Below, piece by piece: positions 10,234 to 19,595 of a stretch of DNA of 64,000 nucleotides (its first letter is position 1; every line of letters starts with the position of its first letter). The notes beneath the pieces were generated by a model. It was not told the DNA's origin. It saw only the letters and a list, made by a program, of their open reading frames with translations, and did not search any database. This DNA comes from Candidatus Geothrix odensensis (GTDB lineage: Bacteria > Acidobacteriota > Holophagae > Holophagales > Holophagaceae): the NCBI GenBank assembly GCA_016714685.1, contig JADKCH010000017.1, positions 3,553 to 67,552 of the forward strand, given 5' to 3'. The position numbers were made by a program, and so were the translations under genes.

Positions 10234-11221
10234 GCTCCGCCATGAGCATCACCGGGTTGGTGTACTCGAGGGTCTGCATGCGGACACCCTGGGCGGCCTC
10301 GATGCAGGCGGGATCCCGGTGGATGAGGATGCAGGCCTCGGGGGCCAGCCCCAGGCTCGAGGCCCCCGCGAGCAGCAGGGCCCTGTCGGGAAGCCGGGCC
10401 CCGGCTTCGCAGGAGAGGGCATTGGCCGTGAAGGAACTGGCCAGTCCCAGCCGGCCCAGGACCTGGCTGCGCATCCAGGGGGCGGCATTGCCCACCAGGG
10501 CCACGGGCTGGTGCTGTTTCAGGCGTCCGGCCAGCTGGGCCATGGCCGGGTTGGGGTGGTACGAGGTCCCGTAGGCCAAGGCCAGGCTTTCTGGCGCCGC
10601 GGCCCGCCCCGCCCAGCCGGTCCACTCCACCTCGAAGCGCTCCAGGTCCCACTGCCCAGATTCGAGCTTCGGCAGAAAGCCCGGGTCCTCGAAGAGGGCG
10701 GTCCGGACTTCGGCCTCGGACTTGCCGCTGCCCTCGACCATGGCCTGGATGAGGGGAGCCGCGTCCAGGCTGCAGACCACCCCCTCCAGTCCCAGGAGGA
10801 TGCCCTCGATGGAGGCCGTGGGCAGGGCCCGCTTCAGGAAGGGCCCGTATTCCTGATCCACCTTGATGATGTGGTTCATGTACCAGTCGCGGAGGAAGGT
10901 CGCGGTCTCGTCCACCACCCGGGGATCAGCCGGATCGTAGCTCCGGCTCAGCTCCTTGACCCGGTTCACGAAGTAGACGTGCTCCTGGCAGTGCTGGGAC
11001 AGCTTCGGGTAGCCCGCGGCGCGCATGTAGCGCTCCTCGCTGCTGAAGTGGGTCTGGGCATAGTCGCCCAGGGCCTTGAAGATGTGGCTCACGGTATCGG
11101 GGTGCTTGCGGCCGTCGAGGTTGTCGCTCAGCTCGTTGAGCAGGTCCAGCAGCCCCTGGTGCTGAGCGTCGATTTCGCGGAAGTTGATGTTGTAGCGGTC
11201 TTTCCATTGGATGTGGGCCAT
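10208..11221 (-). CDS. bacteriohemerythrin fused to a degenerate HAD-like domain
   Basis: The product is 337 residues. Residues 1-130 are a bacteriohemerythrin: the iron-ligand pattern is visible as DAQHQGLLDLLNEL, HFSSEERYM, HCQEHVYF and HIIKVDQEY. It would bind O2 at a di-iron site. Residues 140-335 have the layout of a HAD hydrolase, but the key residues are missing: motif I reads LLGLEGVVCS where family members have the DxD of a nucleophile, motif II reads LVGNAA, and the acidic motif IV is ILIHRDP. The C-terminal half is therefore probably not a phosphatase and may be a binding or scaffold module. The start ATG is at 11221; it is divergent from a small membrane protein gene. Confidence 0.85.
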
Positions 11222-11298
11222 GGATCGTCCTTGTGTGGGGCTTTCCCCCAGCTCATCGGTGCACCCGGGTTCCTATCCCAGTCCTGTAGACTTCGGCC

Positions 11299-11622
11299 AT
11301 GGTTTCCCCACCGATGCCCAGGCCTCCGCTCTCCAGGACCCGCATCCGGGTGGCCTGGGCCGTCGCCCTGGCCGTGGACGCCATCCAGATCCCCGCCGGG
11401 GCCACCGGCCCGGTGGGCTGGCTGCTGGGCGCGGGACTGGATGTGGTCACCATGGTGGTCATGTGGGCCCTGCTCGGGTTCCACTGGGCCTTCCTGCCCT
11501 CCTTCCTCACGGAGGGGATTCCCTACCTCAACCTCGCCCCCTTCTGGACCCTGGCCGTGGCCCTGGCCACGCGGGGGCGGGGTGACGGGGAGTTTCCGCC
11601 GCCCCCGCGGCTGGTGAACTGA
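11299..11622 (+). CDS. small membrane protein, unknown function
   Basis: The product is 107 residues with three or so hydrophobic segments (about 17-40, 43-66 and 75-92) between a basic N-terminus and a Pro-rich C-terminus. The pattern IRVAWAVALAVDAIQIP is seen in small uncharacterised inner-membrane proteins; I do not assign a function. An alternative ATG lies 15 bases downstream. It is divergent from the hemerythrin gene (77 bases) and converges on the ABC ATPase gene. Confidence 0.6.
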   Translation: MVSPPMPRPPLSRTRIRVAWAVALAVDAIQIPAGATGPVGWLLGAGLDVVTMVVMWALLGFHWAFLPSFLTEGIPYLNLAPFWTLAVALATRGRGDGEFPPPPRLVN

Positions 11623-11632
11623 AGCCCGGAGC

Positions 11633-12433
11633 CTAGTCCACCGCCGCGTGCTTGAACTCATCCTGGTTGTGCCGGCTCTGCTCCTCCATGAGCAGCTGGC
11701 TCAGCTCCTTCTTCAGGGCGTTGAAGGCGGGGCTGGCCACGTCGCGCGGGCGGGGCAGGTCGATGGCGAGGTCGCGCTTCAGGGTGCCGGGCCGGTAGGT
11801 CATGACCACGGTGCGGTCGGCCAGGTAGAGGGCCTCCTCGATGCTGTGGGTGACGAAGAGGATGGTCTTCTTCAGCTCGGTCCAGAGGCGCAGCAGCTCG
11901 TCCTGCAGGTTGCGGCGGGTGAGGGCGTCCAGGGCGCCGAAGGGTTCGTCCATGAGCATGATGGGCGAGTCGATGGCCAGCACCCGGGCGATGGCCACGC
12001 GCTGCCGCATGCCGCCGCTGAGGTCCTTGGGGTGGCGGCGGCGGAAGTCCTCCAGGTGGAGCATGGCCAGCAGGCCATCCACCTTCTCCTGGATGGCGGG
12101 CTTGGCCAGGCCCTTGATCTGGAGCCCAAAGGCGATGTTCTGCTCCACGGTCATCCAGGGGAACAGCGCGTATTCCTGGAACACCATGCCGCGGTCCGGG
12201 CCGGGTTCCGTGATGGTGGCGCCCTCCACCGTGATGCTGCCGGAGCTGGGCAGGCTGAAGCCCGCCACGGCGTTCAGCAGGGTGGACTTCCCGCAGCCGG
12301 AGGGCCCCAGCAGGCAGACGAACTGGCCCTGGGGGATCTCCAGATTGATGGCCTTGAGAGCGTGGACCTCCTGGCCGCCGCTCTGGAAGACCTTGTGCAC
12401 GGCCTGGACGCTGATGTGCGCGGCCCCGCTCAT
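11633..12433 (-). CDS. NitT/TauT-type ABC transporter ATP-binding protein
   Basis: The ATPase of 266 residues has Walker A GPSGCGKST, the Q-loop region VFQEYALFPW, signature LSGGMRQRVAIAR and Walker B IMLMDEPFGALD, followed by the switch His in FVTHSIEEAL. The tail VVMTYRPGTLKRDLAIDLP is typical of the SsuB/TauB/NrtD group, which powers uptake of nitrate, taurine, alkanesulfonates, pyrimidine precursors or similar small solutes. The start at 12433 overlaps the permease stop (ATGA), which rules out the longer start at 12457. It is third in a binding protein, permease, ATPase operon. Confidence 0.92.
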   Translation of the reverse strand: MSGAAHISVQAVHKVFQSGGQEVHALKAINLEIPQGQFVCLLGPSGCGKSTLLNAVAGFSLPSSGSITVEGATITEPGPDRGMVFQEYALFPWMTVEQNIAFGLQIKGLAKPAIQEKVDGLLAMLHLEDFRRRHPKDLSGGMRQRVAIARVLAIDSPIMLMDEPFGALDALTRRNLQDELLRLWTELKKTILFVTHSIEEALYLADRTVVMTYRPGTLKRDLAIDLPRPRDVASPAFNALKKELSQLLMEEQSRHNQDEFKHAAVD

Positions 12434-13248
12434 GCCTGCTCCAGGCCGCGGTGCCACTTCAGCAGGTGCGAGCTGAGGCGGCTCATGAGGGTGTCGATGC
12501 CCAGGCCCAGCAGGCCGATGGTGAACATGCCCGCGATGATCTTGTCGGACCAGAGGTATTCGCGCGCTTCGAGGATGCGGTAGCCCAGGCCGTTGTTCAC
12601 GGCGATCATCTCGGAGACGATCACCACGATGAAGGCCGTGCCCATGCCGATGCGGGCCCCGGTGAAGATGTAGGGCGTGGCGGCGGGCAGGATGATGCGG
12701 GTGAACTGGGTGAGCCGCGAGGCCCCCAGGTTGCGGCCCACGCGGAGGTAGATGCTGTCCACGTTCTGCACGCCCGCCACGGTGTTCATCAGCACCGGGA
12801 AGAAGGCCCCGATGCTGATGAGGAAGACGGCGGGCGGGTTGCCCAGGCCGAACCAGAGGATCGAGAGGGGGATGTAGGCGATGGGCGGGATGGGCCGCAG
12901 CACCTGGATGAGCGGGTTGAAGAGGCCGTAGACCAGCCTGCTGTAGCCCATGGCCAGCCCCAGGGGCAGGGCCAGGCCGCCGCCAATGAGGAAGCCCACC
13001 AGCACCCGGTAGAGGCTCCCCAGAGCGTCGTGGATGAGCTCACCCGAGAAGCACCAGGCGAGGTACGAGCCCTGGGCCGGGTCGAACACCTCGAGGGGCC
13101 GCAGGTAGGCCCACCACTTGACGAGCACCTGCATGGGCGAGGGCAGGATGACGGGGTTCACCCAGCCCATGGAGGACAGCAGCTGCCAGAAGCCCAGGGC
13201 CGCCAGGGGGACGAGGATGCCGGAGGCGGCGCGCCTGAAGCGATTCAT
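12430..13248 (-). CDS. NitT/TauT-type ABC transporter permease
   Basis: The inner-membrane permease of 272 residues has six or so hydrophobic helices and the EAA-type loop (VGRNLGASRLTQFTRIILPAA) that contacts the ATPase. FWQLLSSMGWVNPVILPSP at the N-terminus is characteristic of SsuC/TauC-type permeases. It overlaps the genes on both sides by four bases (ATGA), so translation of the three components is coupled. The substrate is not shown by the sequence. Confidence 0.92.
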   Translation of the reverse strand: MNRFRRAASGILVPLAALGFWQLLSSMGWVNPVILPSPMQVLVKWWAYLRPLEVFDPAQGSYLAWCFSGELIHDALGSLYRVLVGFLIGGGLALPLGLAMGYSRLVYGLFNPLIQVLRPIPPIAYIPLSILWFGLGNPPAVFLISIGAFFPVLMNTVAGVQNVDSIYLRVGRNLGASRLTQFTRIILPAATPYIFTGARIGMGTAFIVVIVSEMIAVNNGLGYRILEAREYLWSDKIIAGMFTIGLLGLGIDTLMSRLSSHLLKWHRGLEQA

Positions 13249-14264
13249 CCCTTCTTGCCCTTCGGCGCCTTCTTGCCCTTCTCGGGGACCAGGGGTTTTG
13301 GCTGGTCGATGTTCAGCTGCTTCTTCGCCTCGGCCAGGAGGTCCAGCCTGACCCAGTCGGCGGCCTTCGGCGGGTTGGCCATCTTGCCAACGCCGTACCT
13401 GGCCATGAGGTCCACGGTGACCTGGGCGTGCTCCAGGCTCATGTCATAGGTGAAGGGGGAGTTGCCGATGGCGTCCTGGTAGTCGTCAGAGGTGATCTGG
13501 TTCTTGAACATGGCCTCACGCACGTACTTCTCCGCGAAAGCCGGCTCATCGATGAACTTCTTGGTGGCCTCCACGAAGCAGAGCAGGAACCGCTGCGCCA
13601 CGTCCCGCCGTTCCTTGTAGAGCTTTTCCGTGATGACCAGGGCGCGGATGGGTTCGCCCAGGGGCGTGTCATAGGGCTTCATCAGCTCGATGCCGAACTG
13701 CTTGTTGATGGCTTGCGAGCTGTAGGGCTCGCTCTGGCACATGGCATCGATGTTCTTGGCCATGAGGGCCTGGTTCAGGTCGGCGAAGGGCAGGTACATC
13801 ACCAGCACGTCCTTCCCGGGTTTGTCCGACCAGGTGAGGCCGGCCTGGCCCAATTCCGCCAGGAGCAGCAGCTCCTGGGCGCCACCCCGGGCCACGCCGA
13901 CCTTCCTGCCTTTGAGATCCTTCAGGGACTTGATGCCAGAGGTGGTGCCCACCACGATGCGGGCACCCCCCTTGGCGAACCCCGCCACCACGTAGATGGG
14001 GACCCCGGCGGCGCGACCGGCGGCGGCGGCGTCCAGGGCCGAGGCGCTGGCGTCGATCTCACCGGCCACGATGGCGGGGCTGATGTCGATGCCCTTGGCG
14101 AACATGCGCTCCTCGATCTTGAGTCGATACTTCGGGGCCAGCTCCTTCATGTAGGACACGGCGCCGTAGTGGGCGAACTTCAGGTTGCCCAGGCGCACCA
14201 GGTCCTGGGCCGGCAGCATGGCGGAAGAGAGGCAGAGCAGGGCAAGGAGGGCTTTCATGCGCAT
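13245..14264 (-). CDS. NitT/TauT-type ABC transporter substrate-binding protein
   Basis: The product is 339 residues. A signal peptide (about 1-19, ending MLPAQ) leads into a type-2 periplasmic binding fold of the NMT1/SsuA kind: VVGTTSGIKSLKDLKGRKVGV at about 105-125 and FVEATKKFIDEPAF near 225. GGAG lies six bases before the ATG. The C-terminus ends in an unusual Lys/Pro/Gly-rich tail (KGKKAPKGKKG). It is first in the transporter operon and 45 bases downstream of a methyltransferase gene on the same strand. Candidate ligands are aliphatic sulfonates, thiamine precursors or other small anions; none is favoured. Confidence 0.88.
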   Translation of the reverse strand: MRMKALLALLCLSSAMLPAQDLVRLGNLKFAHYGAVSYMKELAPKYRLKIEERMFAKGIDISPAIVAGEIDASASALDAAAAGRAAGVPIYVVAGFAKGGARIVVGTTSGIKSLKDLKGRKVGVARGGAQELLLLAELGQAGLTWSDKPGKDVLVMYLPFADLNQALMAKNIDAMCQSEPYSSQAINKQFGIELMKPYDTPLGEPIRALVITEKLYKERRDVAQRFLLCFVEATKKFIDEPAFAEKYVREAMFKNQITSDDYQDAIGNSPFTYDMSLEHAQVTVDLMARYGVGKMANPPKAADWVRLDLLAEAKKQLNIDQPKPLVPEKGKKAPKGKKG

Positions 14265-14309
14265 GGTCGCTCCGGGGTTTCCCCGATTGTAGAACGAACC
14301 GGCGGAGCC

Positions 14310-14912
14310 TCAGCCCGGGATCGGACGGAGCCGGCCCACCAGCAGGTATTCCCGGCCGGCACGGCGCGGATGGCTGGTGGTCGCCTCGGCCAAGTGCAGG
14401 ACTTCGAAGCGGGGCTCGACCAGGCGGCGCAGGTCCGCCATGGGGATGGCGTGCGGGGGGCCGGGCCGGCCGTTCACATCGTGGAAGAAGGCGGCGAGCC
14501 AGAGGCCGCCGGGCCGCAGGTGGCGGGCCGCGGCCTCCACGTAGGCGGGGCGGCGGGCCGGATCCATGGCCACGAAGCAGGTGTGGTCGAAGATGGCGTC
14601 CCAGGGGCCGAGTAGCGTGGTGAACCAGTCCGCCTGGGACCAGGCCACCCGGTCCCCGTACCGCCCCATGGCCCCCTGGATGGCCAGGGGCGCGAAGTCC
14701 AGGCCTGTGACGGCGAAGCCCAGTGTCGCCAGCTCGGCGGCATCGTGGCCGTAGCCGCAGCCCGGCACCACCAGCTCACAGCCAGGCCGCAGGCCCAGGG
14801 GCAGGGCCAGGTCCAGCAGCTCGCGCACGAGGGGCGTGGCCCCGTCCATGTCCCAGCCGGGCCGGCCCTCGTCCCGGTAGAGCTGGTTCCAATAGTCGGG
14901 GTGGGTCGTCAT
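14310..14912 (-). CDS. SAM-dependent methyltransferase, thiopurine S-methyltransferase (TPMT) family
   Basis: The product is 200 residues. The TPMT-like start MTTHPDYWNQLYRDEGRPGWD is followed by the SAM-binding motif VVPGCGYGHDAAELATLG (about 50-67) and the acidic GLDFAP. FDHTCFVAMDP then matches the family's substrate-side strand. Bacterial members methylate chalcogen compounds such as tellurite, selenite or thiols, and DMS-type producers are known; the substrate here is undetermined. The start is ATG 14912. The frame remains open upstream but runs into the divergent capA-like gene's promoter. It may be cotranscribed with the ABC transporter 45 bases downstream. Confidence 0.85.
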   Translation of the reverse strand: MTTHPDYWNQLYRDEGRPGWDMDGATPLVRELLDLALPLGLRPGCELVVPGCGYGHDAAELATLGFAVTGLDFAPLAIQGAMGRYGDRVAWSQADWFTTLLGPWDAIFDHTCFVAMDPARRPAYVEAAARHLRPGGLWLAAFFHDVNGRPGPPHAIPMADLRRLVEPRFEVLHLAEATTSHPRRAGREYLLVGRLRPIPG

Positions 14913-15024
14913 CACCCCAGGATAGAGCGCCGCCTCCCGCCCGGGTATTTGCGCGAATAACTTTGCGTCTGCTCCAAAAATGAAACAAAATTGTGCAAAC
15001 CCGACGCAGCGACTGGAGCGACCC

Positions 15025-16362
15025 GTGAGCAGGATGACCCGAAGTCCTCGATGCCTGCCTCTGGGCGCGGTCCTGCTGGCCCTCCTGGCGGCGCCCGCCC
15101 AGGCCCAGACCGCCGCCAGTCCCGGGAAGGACGACCCCCGCGCCGTCCACCTGCGGCGCATCCATCCCCCGGAACCCGCCGAGCGCATCGACTGGGCGGG
15201 ACGCATCACGGAGCTCCTGAAGGAGGAAGCGGGCGACCTTACCCTCACCGCCGTGGGCGACATGATCTTCAACCAGCCCATCACGCACCTGCCCGATCCC
15301 GACCGGGCTGGCCTTTTCCGCATCATGCAGGAAGCCGACGTGGCCTACGGGAACATGGAGTTCTCCCTCAATGACCGGCCCGAGCTCCAGCGCCCCTTCT
15401 ACAACTTCCGAGCACCGAAGGATTTCCGCTGGGAGCTCGCCCGCACGGGCATCAACCTCGTGAGCATGGCCAACAACCACGCCCTGGACTTCGGCCCCGA
15501 GGGCCTCAAGGAGTGCCTCCAGGCCCTGGACCACACCAACATCACCCACGCGGGCGCCGGCACCACCCTGGCCGAAGCCCGCGCCCTGGGGAAGACCGAG
15601 CTGGCCGGCCACAGGACCACCGTGGGCCTCCTGGCCTACATGCGCTACTGGACGGCCAAGTACCGCAGCCGGGATGCGAACGCGCCCTCGCTCGCCACCA
15701 TCGACCCCGCCGTGATCCTGGTGGCGAAGGAGGGCAAGGTGGAAAAGGTGGAGGGCCCCCTGGCCTCCGACGTGGCCGCCATGGAGGACGACATCCTCCT
15801 GGCCCGTAGGAAGACCGACCTGCTGCTGGTCTCCCTGCACAACCACGACGTGACCCACCACCGCGCCTACGGCATCCAGGACCGGACCCCGCCCAACGAG
15901 GAGATCATGTTCCGCCGCGCCATCGAGGCCGGGGCGGACGTGGTGCTGGGCACCGGCCCGCACGTGCTGCGCGGCATCGAGATCTACAAGGGACGGCCCA
16001 TCTTCTACAGCCTGGGCGATTTCATCTACCAGTACCGCACCCCGGACCGGATTCCCGCCGACATCCTGCACCAGCGCGACATCGAGATGCCCCGGCCCCT
16101 CAATGTCTCCGTGTGGGACCGCCGCGAATCCCGCGAGGTGCTCGAGACCGTGATGGTCCGCATGGTCACGAACCAGGGCAAGCTCAAGCGCATCCAGTTG
16201 CTGCCCATCACCATCGATGACGAGGGCCCCCTCTACGGCGTGCCGAAGCTGGCGGGCACGAAGCGCGGCGCCGAGATCATCGCGCTCCTGCAGAAGCTGT
16301 CAGAACCCTACGGCACCAAGATCGTCAAGAAGGGGTGGTACGCGGAGGTGGTGCTTCCCTAA
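15025..16362 (+). CDS. CapA/PgsA-type metallophosphatase-fold protein, secreted
   Basis: The product is about 445 residues. A signal peptide ends near AAPAQAQ. The PGA_cap domain follows: TLTAVGDMIFNQP near residue 75, ADVAYGNMEFSL, GINLVSMANNHALDFG and GTGPHVLRGIEIY, with the Asp, Asn and His residues typical of this calcineurin-like fold. Members are implicated in poly-gamma-glutamate export or surface polymer handling, but many have no proven role. I chose GTG 15025 because GGAG lies six bases upstream; ATG 15034 is the alternative. No pgsB/pgsC partner is adjacent, so a role in capsule is not supported by context. Confidence 0.82.
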   Translation: MSRMTRSPRCLPLGAVLLALLAAPAQAQTAASPGKDDPRAVHLRRIHPPEPAERIDWAGRITELLKEEAGDLTLTAVGDMIFNQPITHLPDPDRAGLFRIMQEADVAYGNMEFSLNDRPELQRPFYNFRAPKDFRWELARTGINLVSMANNHALDFGPEGLKECLQALDHTNITHAGAGTTLAEARALGKTELAGHRTTVGLLAYMRYWTAKYRSRDANAPSLATIDPAVILVAKEGKVEKVEGPLASDVAAMEDDILLARRKTDLLLVSLHNHDVTHHRAYGIQDRTPPNEEIMFRRAIEAGADVVLGTGPHVLRGIEIYKGRPIFYSLGDFIYQYRTPDRIPADILHQRDIEMPRPLNVSVWDRRESREVLETVMVRMVTNQGKLKRIQLLPITIDDEGPLYGVPKLAGTKRGAEIIALLQKLSEPYGTKIVKKGWYAEVVLP

Positions 16363-16417
16363 CCTACTTCCCCCAATCGAGTGATCAACCACCGTTGTAG
16401 CCAATCTGTAATCAGGC

Positions 16418-16526
16418 TTTTATCGGTGTTTCTCGGAGTTCATCGGTGGCTATCTGATGTTTTTGCCGCCGGGGGTTCGAGAAAAGCGATTTGAACCACC
16501 GATAAACACCGATGCACACCGATCAA
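16418..16526. repeat. paired inverted intergenic repeat (CACCGATAAACACCGAT type)
   Basis: The left arm 16418-16453 carries units of ATCGGTG(T/G); the right arm 16490-16526 carries the opposite units CCACCGATAAA, CACCGATGCA and CACCGATC. The arms are imperfect complements around a loop of about 36 bases. It fills most of the 237-base gap between the convergent capA-like and M28 peptidase genes, and belongs to the same family as 62220-62436. Confidence 0.6.
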
Positions 16527-16599
16527 GAAAAGGCCGAGTCAATCGATGGCCATGGGCTTCTCGATCCATTCGCTCAGTTGCTTCAGGTGCCCATGAATC

Positions 16600-18147
16600 T
16601 CACTGGTCCGCGAGCAGCCAGGCGGTGGCGAGGACGAGCCTGGCCATGCGTTTGACCTGGGCGGGGTCCAGCTTGTCCAGGGTGTCACCGGGCTTGTGGT
16701 ACTCGGGGAAGTAGCTGCCGAAGAAGCGCACGAAGGGCAGGCCCAGGCGGGCGAAGTCGCGGTAGTCGCTGCCGCCGTTCCGGCCATCGGTCCAGTCCAG
16801 GTGCAGGGACATGCCCGTGTCCAGGCCTGCTTGCCGGAGGATGGGGCCAAGGTCCCGGTGCGCCGAGGAGAGGCCGGGCTCGGCGAAGCGGGCGGGGTCG
16901 AGGCCGTCGAGGAAGGCTGCCGGCGCCTTGGCTTCGGTGGCCAGTGTCTGGAGGTCCGTGGGCGTCCACGGGTGGCCGATCATGTCGAGGTTCAGGTAGG
17001 CCTTGGAGGTGGCCAAAGGCCAGCGGGGGTGGCGGGTGTAGTGGCTTGAACCGAACTTGCCCTCCTCCTCGCCGGTCCAGAAGGCGAAGAGGATCGTGCG
17101 GCGGGGGCGTGCATGGCTCATCGCGAACGAACGGGCGATCTCCAACAGGGCCGCCACGCCGGAGGCATTGTCATCGGCCCCGGGATGCAGCACGCCGTTC
17201 GGCCTGCCCAGGTGGTCCATGTGGGCGCCGATGAGGATGGCCTCCTGGCGCAGGGCCGGGTCGGATCCCTCCAGCCGGCCCAGCACGTTGAAGCCGAGCA
17301 GGTCCTTCTCGCGGCCGCGGATGTTGAGGGTGGCCGTCTCGGTGTGGCCCGCCTCGAGGGCCTGCCGCAGTTCTGCCGTCAGGGCCACGCGGCCCAGGGG
17401 CGGCTCGCCGGCTCGGGGAAGTCCCCGGGCGGCAAGGAAGAAGGGCAGGGTGGGCTCCTTGCCTTCCCTGATGCGCTGGTCGAGGCCCGCCTCCAGGGCG
17501 ATGGCCCCCTTGGCGCCCAGCTTCTCCAGCAGGGCCAGGCGGTGATCGTAGCGATCCGCCGGGCGGGGCGAGGCGTAGCGTTCGATCAGCTCTGGTTTCC
17601 TCCAGGACTCACCCACGGGAAGGCCATCGACAAAGGCCACGATCCGGCCACGCACCTCGAGCCCACGGAAATCATCGTGGCCCATCGCGGGTTCCTGGAT
17701 GCCGTAACCCGCGAAGACCACCGGTCCGGACAGCACTCCGGGCTCGATGGCAGGCAGGACCGCATCCTGCCCGGCGTGGAAGGTGAACAGGTGGGATGGG
17801 GTGCGAAGGCGGATCGAACCGTTGCCGGGCCGGACCTCGCGCAGGGGCACCGCCTGCAGCGGCGAGGTCCCCAGGGGGGGGATGCCCATGGCCTTCAGCT
17901 GATCCTTGAGGTAGTGCACCGTCGCGCTCAGGCCCCTGGTGCCCAGGCCCCGCCCCTCGCGCCGGGGATCGGCGAGCCAGGCCATGTGCTGCCTGATCCG
18001 GACGGTGTCCAGGCGCTCCAGGGCGGTGCCCATGGGCCCGGACTTGGCCTCGGGTTCCCTCGCGCGGACGAAGTCGCCACCCGGATCCTGGGCCAGAAGG
18101 CTGCCGGCCAGCAGGAAGGGCAGGGCGGAAGCGCCCAGACGCCTCAC
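16600..18147 (-). CDS. M28-family zinc aminopeptidase, secreted
   Basis: The product is 515 residues. A signal peptide (about 1-22) precedes a protease-associated region, and the M28 catalytic domain has the zinc ligands in GAHMDHLG, GADDNASGVAALLE, WTGEEEGKFG and LNLDMIG. M28 enzymes release N-terminal amino acids from peptides outside the inner membrane. The GTG start at 18147 overlaps the stop of the YfcC transporter gene (GTGA), making it the last gene of the putative cyanophycin/beta-aspartyl peptide operon. An extra role in finishing peptide degradation is inferred from context. Confidence 0.9.
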   Translation of the reverse strand: MRRLGASALPFLLAGSLLAQDPGGDFVRAREPEAKSGPMGTALERLDTVRIRQHMAWLADPRREGRGLGTRGLSATVHYLKDQLKAMGIPPLGTSPLQAVPLREVRPGNGSIRLRTPSHLFTFHAGQDAVLPAIEPGVLSGPVVFAGYGIQEPAMGHDDFRGLEVRGRIVAFVDGLPVGESWRKPELIERYASPRPADRYDHRLALLEKLGAKGAIALEAGLDQRIREGKEPTLPFFLAARGLPRAGEPPLGRVALTAELRQALEAGHTETATLNIRGREKDLLGFNVLGRLEGSDPALRQEAILIGAHMDHLGRPNGVLHPGADDNASGVAALLEIARSFAMSHARPRRTILFAFWTGEEEGKFGSSHYTRHPRWPLATSKAYLNLDMIGHPWTPTDLQTLATEAKAPAAFLDGLDPARFAEPGLSSAHRDLGPILRQAGLDTGMSLHLDWTDGRNGGSDYRDFARLGLPFVRFFGSYFPEYHKPGDTLDKLDPAQVKRMARLVLATAWLLADQ

Positions 18148-19595
18148 ACCGGGCCCCAGTGGAAGAACAGCGTCGGCGGCACCAGCAGCAGGAAGGCCAG
18201 CACCACGAGGATGAGCATGAGGGGCAGGAACCACCGGGCCCAGCGTTCCCAGGGGATCTTCGCCGCGCCCAGGATGCCCATGGTGACGGCGCTGGTGGGC
18301 AGGATGGGATTGATCAGCTCCGACAGGGCGAAGCTGTAGACGCAGGTCTGGCGCGTGATGCCCACCAGGTCCGACAGGGGCGCCATCACCGGCATGGTGA
18401 GCGCGGCCTGGGAGGTGCCCGAGTGGATGAAGAAGTTGATGACGCACTGCACCAGGAACATCACCTGGGCGGTCATGGCATGGGGCAGCACCCGGATGGC
18501 GTTGGAGCCGTACAGCAGCAGGGTGTCCATGATCTTGGCGTCATTGGCGATGACCAGCAGGGCCCGGGCGCAGGCCACGATGAACACCACGCCCACCATG
18601 TCCTTGGCCCCCGCCACGAAGTGCTTGGCGATCGTGCTGGGTCCCATGCGGGAGATCAGGCCGATGAGGATGCCCATGCCCAGGAACAGCGCCGCGATGG
18701 GCTCCAGGTACCAGTGGTGCTTCAGCACGCCCCAGACCAGCAGGATGAGCGCGCCCAGGAAGGTGAGCAGGGCGAGGATGTGGGAGGCGTTCCAGGCTTC
18801 GCTGGACTCCGCTGTGGCGTGGGATTCCCGGGCCAGGTCCAGGTCCCGCACGGGGCTCAGCTCGGGGTTCTTCTTGATCTTGGCGGCGTAGACCATCACG
18901 TAGGCGATCACGACGGCCGTGGCCACCACCCAGGCGCAGACCCGATAGCCCAGGCCCGAGTAGATGGGGACGCCCGCGATGCCCTGGGCCACGCCCACGG
19001 TAAAGGGGTTGAAGAAGGCGCAGGCGAAGCCCGCCGCGGCGCCCAGGAAGGGGATGGCCGTGCCCACGATGGAGTCGTAGCCCAGCGCCCGGGACAGGGC
19101 GATGAAGATCATCACGAGGGGGATCAGCTCCTCCGCCATGCCGAACACGGCCCCGGCCAGGGAGAACACGGTCATCAGCACGGGGATGAAGAGCAGCTCC
19201 AGGAAGGGGCGGCGCCGCACGTGCACCGTGAGCCGCTTGATGCCCTGCTCCACGGCGCCGGTCTCCTGGAAGATGCCGAAGCTGCCGCCGATGATGAGCA
19301 GGAAGGAGATGAGCCCGGCACCATCCAGGAAGCCCTTGATGGGGGCCTGGAAGAGGGTCTGGAGCCCCAGGTAGGTCTTGGGCAGCTCGCGGAAGGTGCC
19401 GTCCACGGGGACCTTGAGGCGGCTGCCGTCCGGCAGCAGCTTCTCGATGCGCTGGAACTCGCCGGAGGGCACCAGCCAGGAGAGGATCAGCACCAGGACG
19501 ATGAGGGCCCCCACGATGACCAGCGTGTGGGGCATCTTCAGGCCCGCGGCGGGCGCGGTGGGCTTGGTTTCCGGAGCCTGGACTGGATCGGTCAC
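18144..19595 (-). CDS. YfcC-family (DcuC/ArcD-like superfamily) inner-membrane transporter
   Basis: The product is 483 residues with about 12 hydrophobic helices and two re-entrant-type segments (IIGGSFGIFQETGAVEQGI, and FIHSGTSQAALTMPVMAP). These match the YfcC/C4-dicarboxylate family that includes arginine/ornithine and peptide-related carriers. The GTG start overlaps the isoaspartyl dipeptidase stop, and its stop overlaps the M28 start. In this operon it is a good candidate for bringing in beta-aspartyl dipeptides or free Asp/Arg; the direction and substrate are inference. Confidence 0.85.
   Translation of the reverse strand: MTDPVQAPETKPTAPAAGLKMPHTLVIVGALIVLVLILSWLVPSGEFQRIEKLLPDGSRLKVPVDGTFRELPKTYLGLQTLFQAPIKGFLDGAGLISFLLIIGGSFGIFQETGAVEQGIKRLTVHVRRRPFLELLFIPVLMTVFSLAGAVFGMAEELIPLVMIFIALSRALGYDSIVGTAIPFLGAAAGFACAFFNPFTVGVAQGIAGVPIYSGLGYRVCAWVVATAVVIAYVMVYAAKIKKNPELSPVRDLDLARESHATAESSEAWNASHILALLTFLGALILLVWGVLKHHWYLEPIAALFLGMGILIGLISRMGPSTIAKHFVAGAKDMVGVVFIVACARALLVIANDAKIMDTLLLYGSNAIRVLPHAMTAQVMFLVQCVINFFIHSGTSQAALTMPVMAPLSDLVGITRQTCVYSFALSELINPILPTSAVTMGILGAAKIPWERWARWFLPLMLILVVLAFLLLVPPTLFFHWGPV

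Noticed and set aside
15025..16362. CapA-like gene as part of a poly-gamma-glutamate capsule operon
   Set aside because: No pgsB, pgsC or similar synthase gene is adjacent; the neighbours are a methyltransferase and a peptidase.
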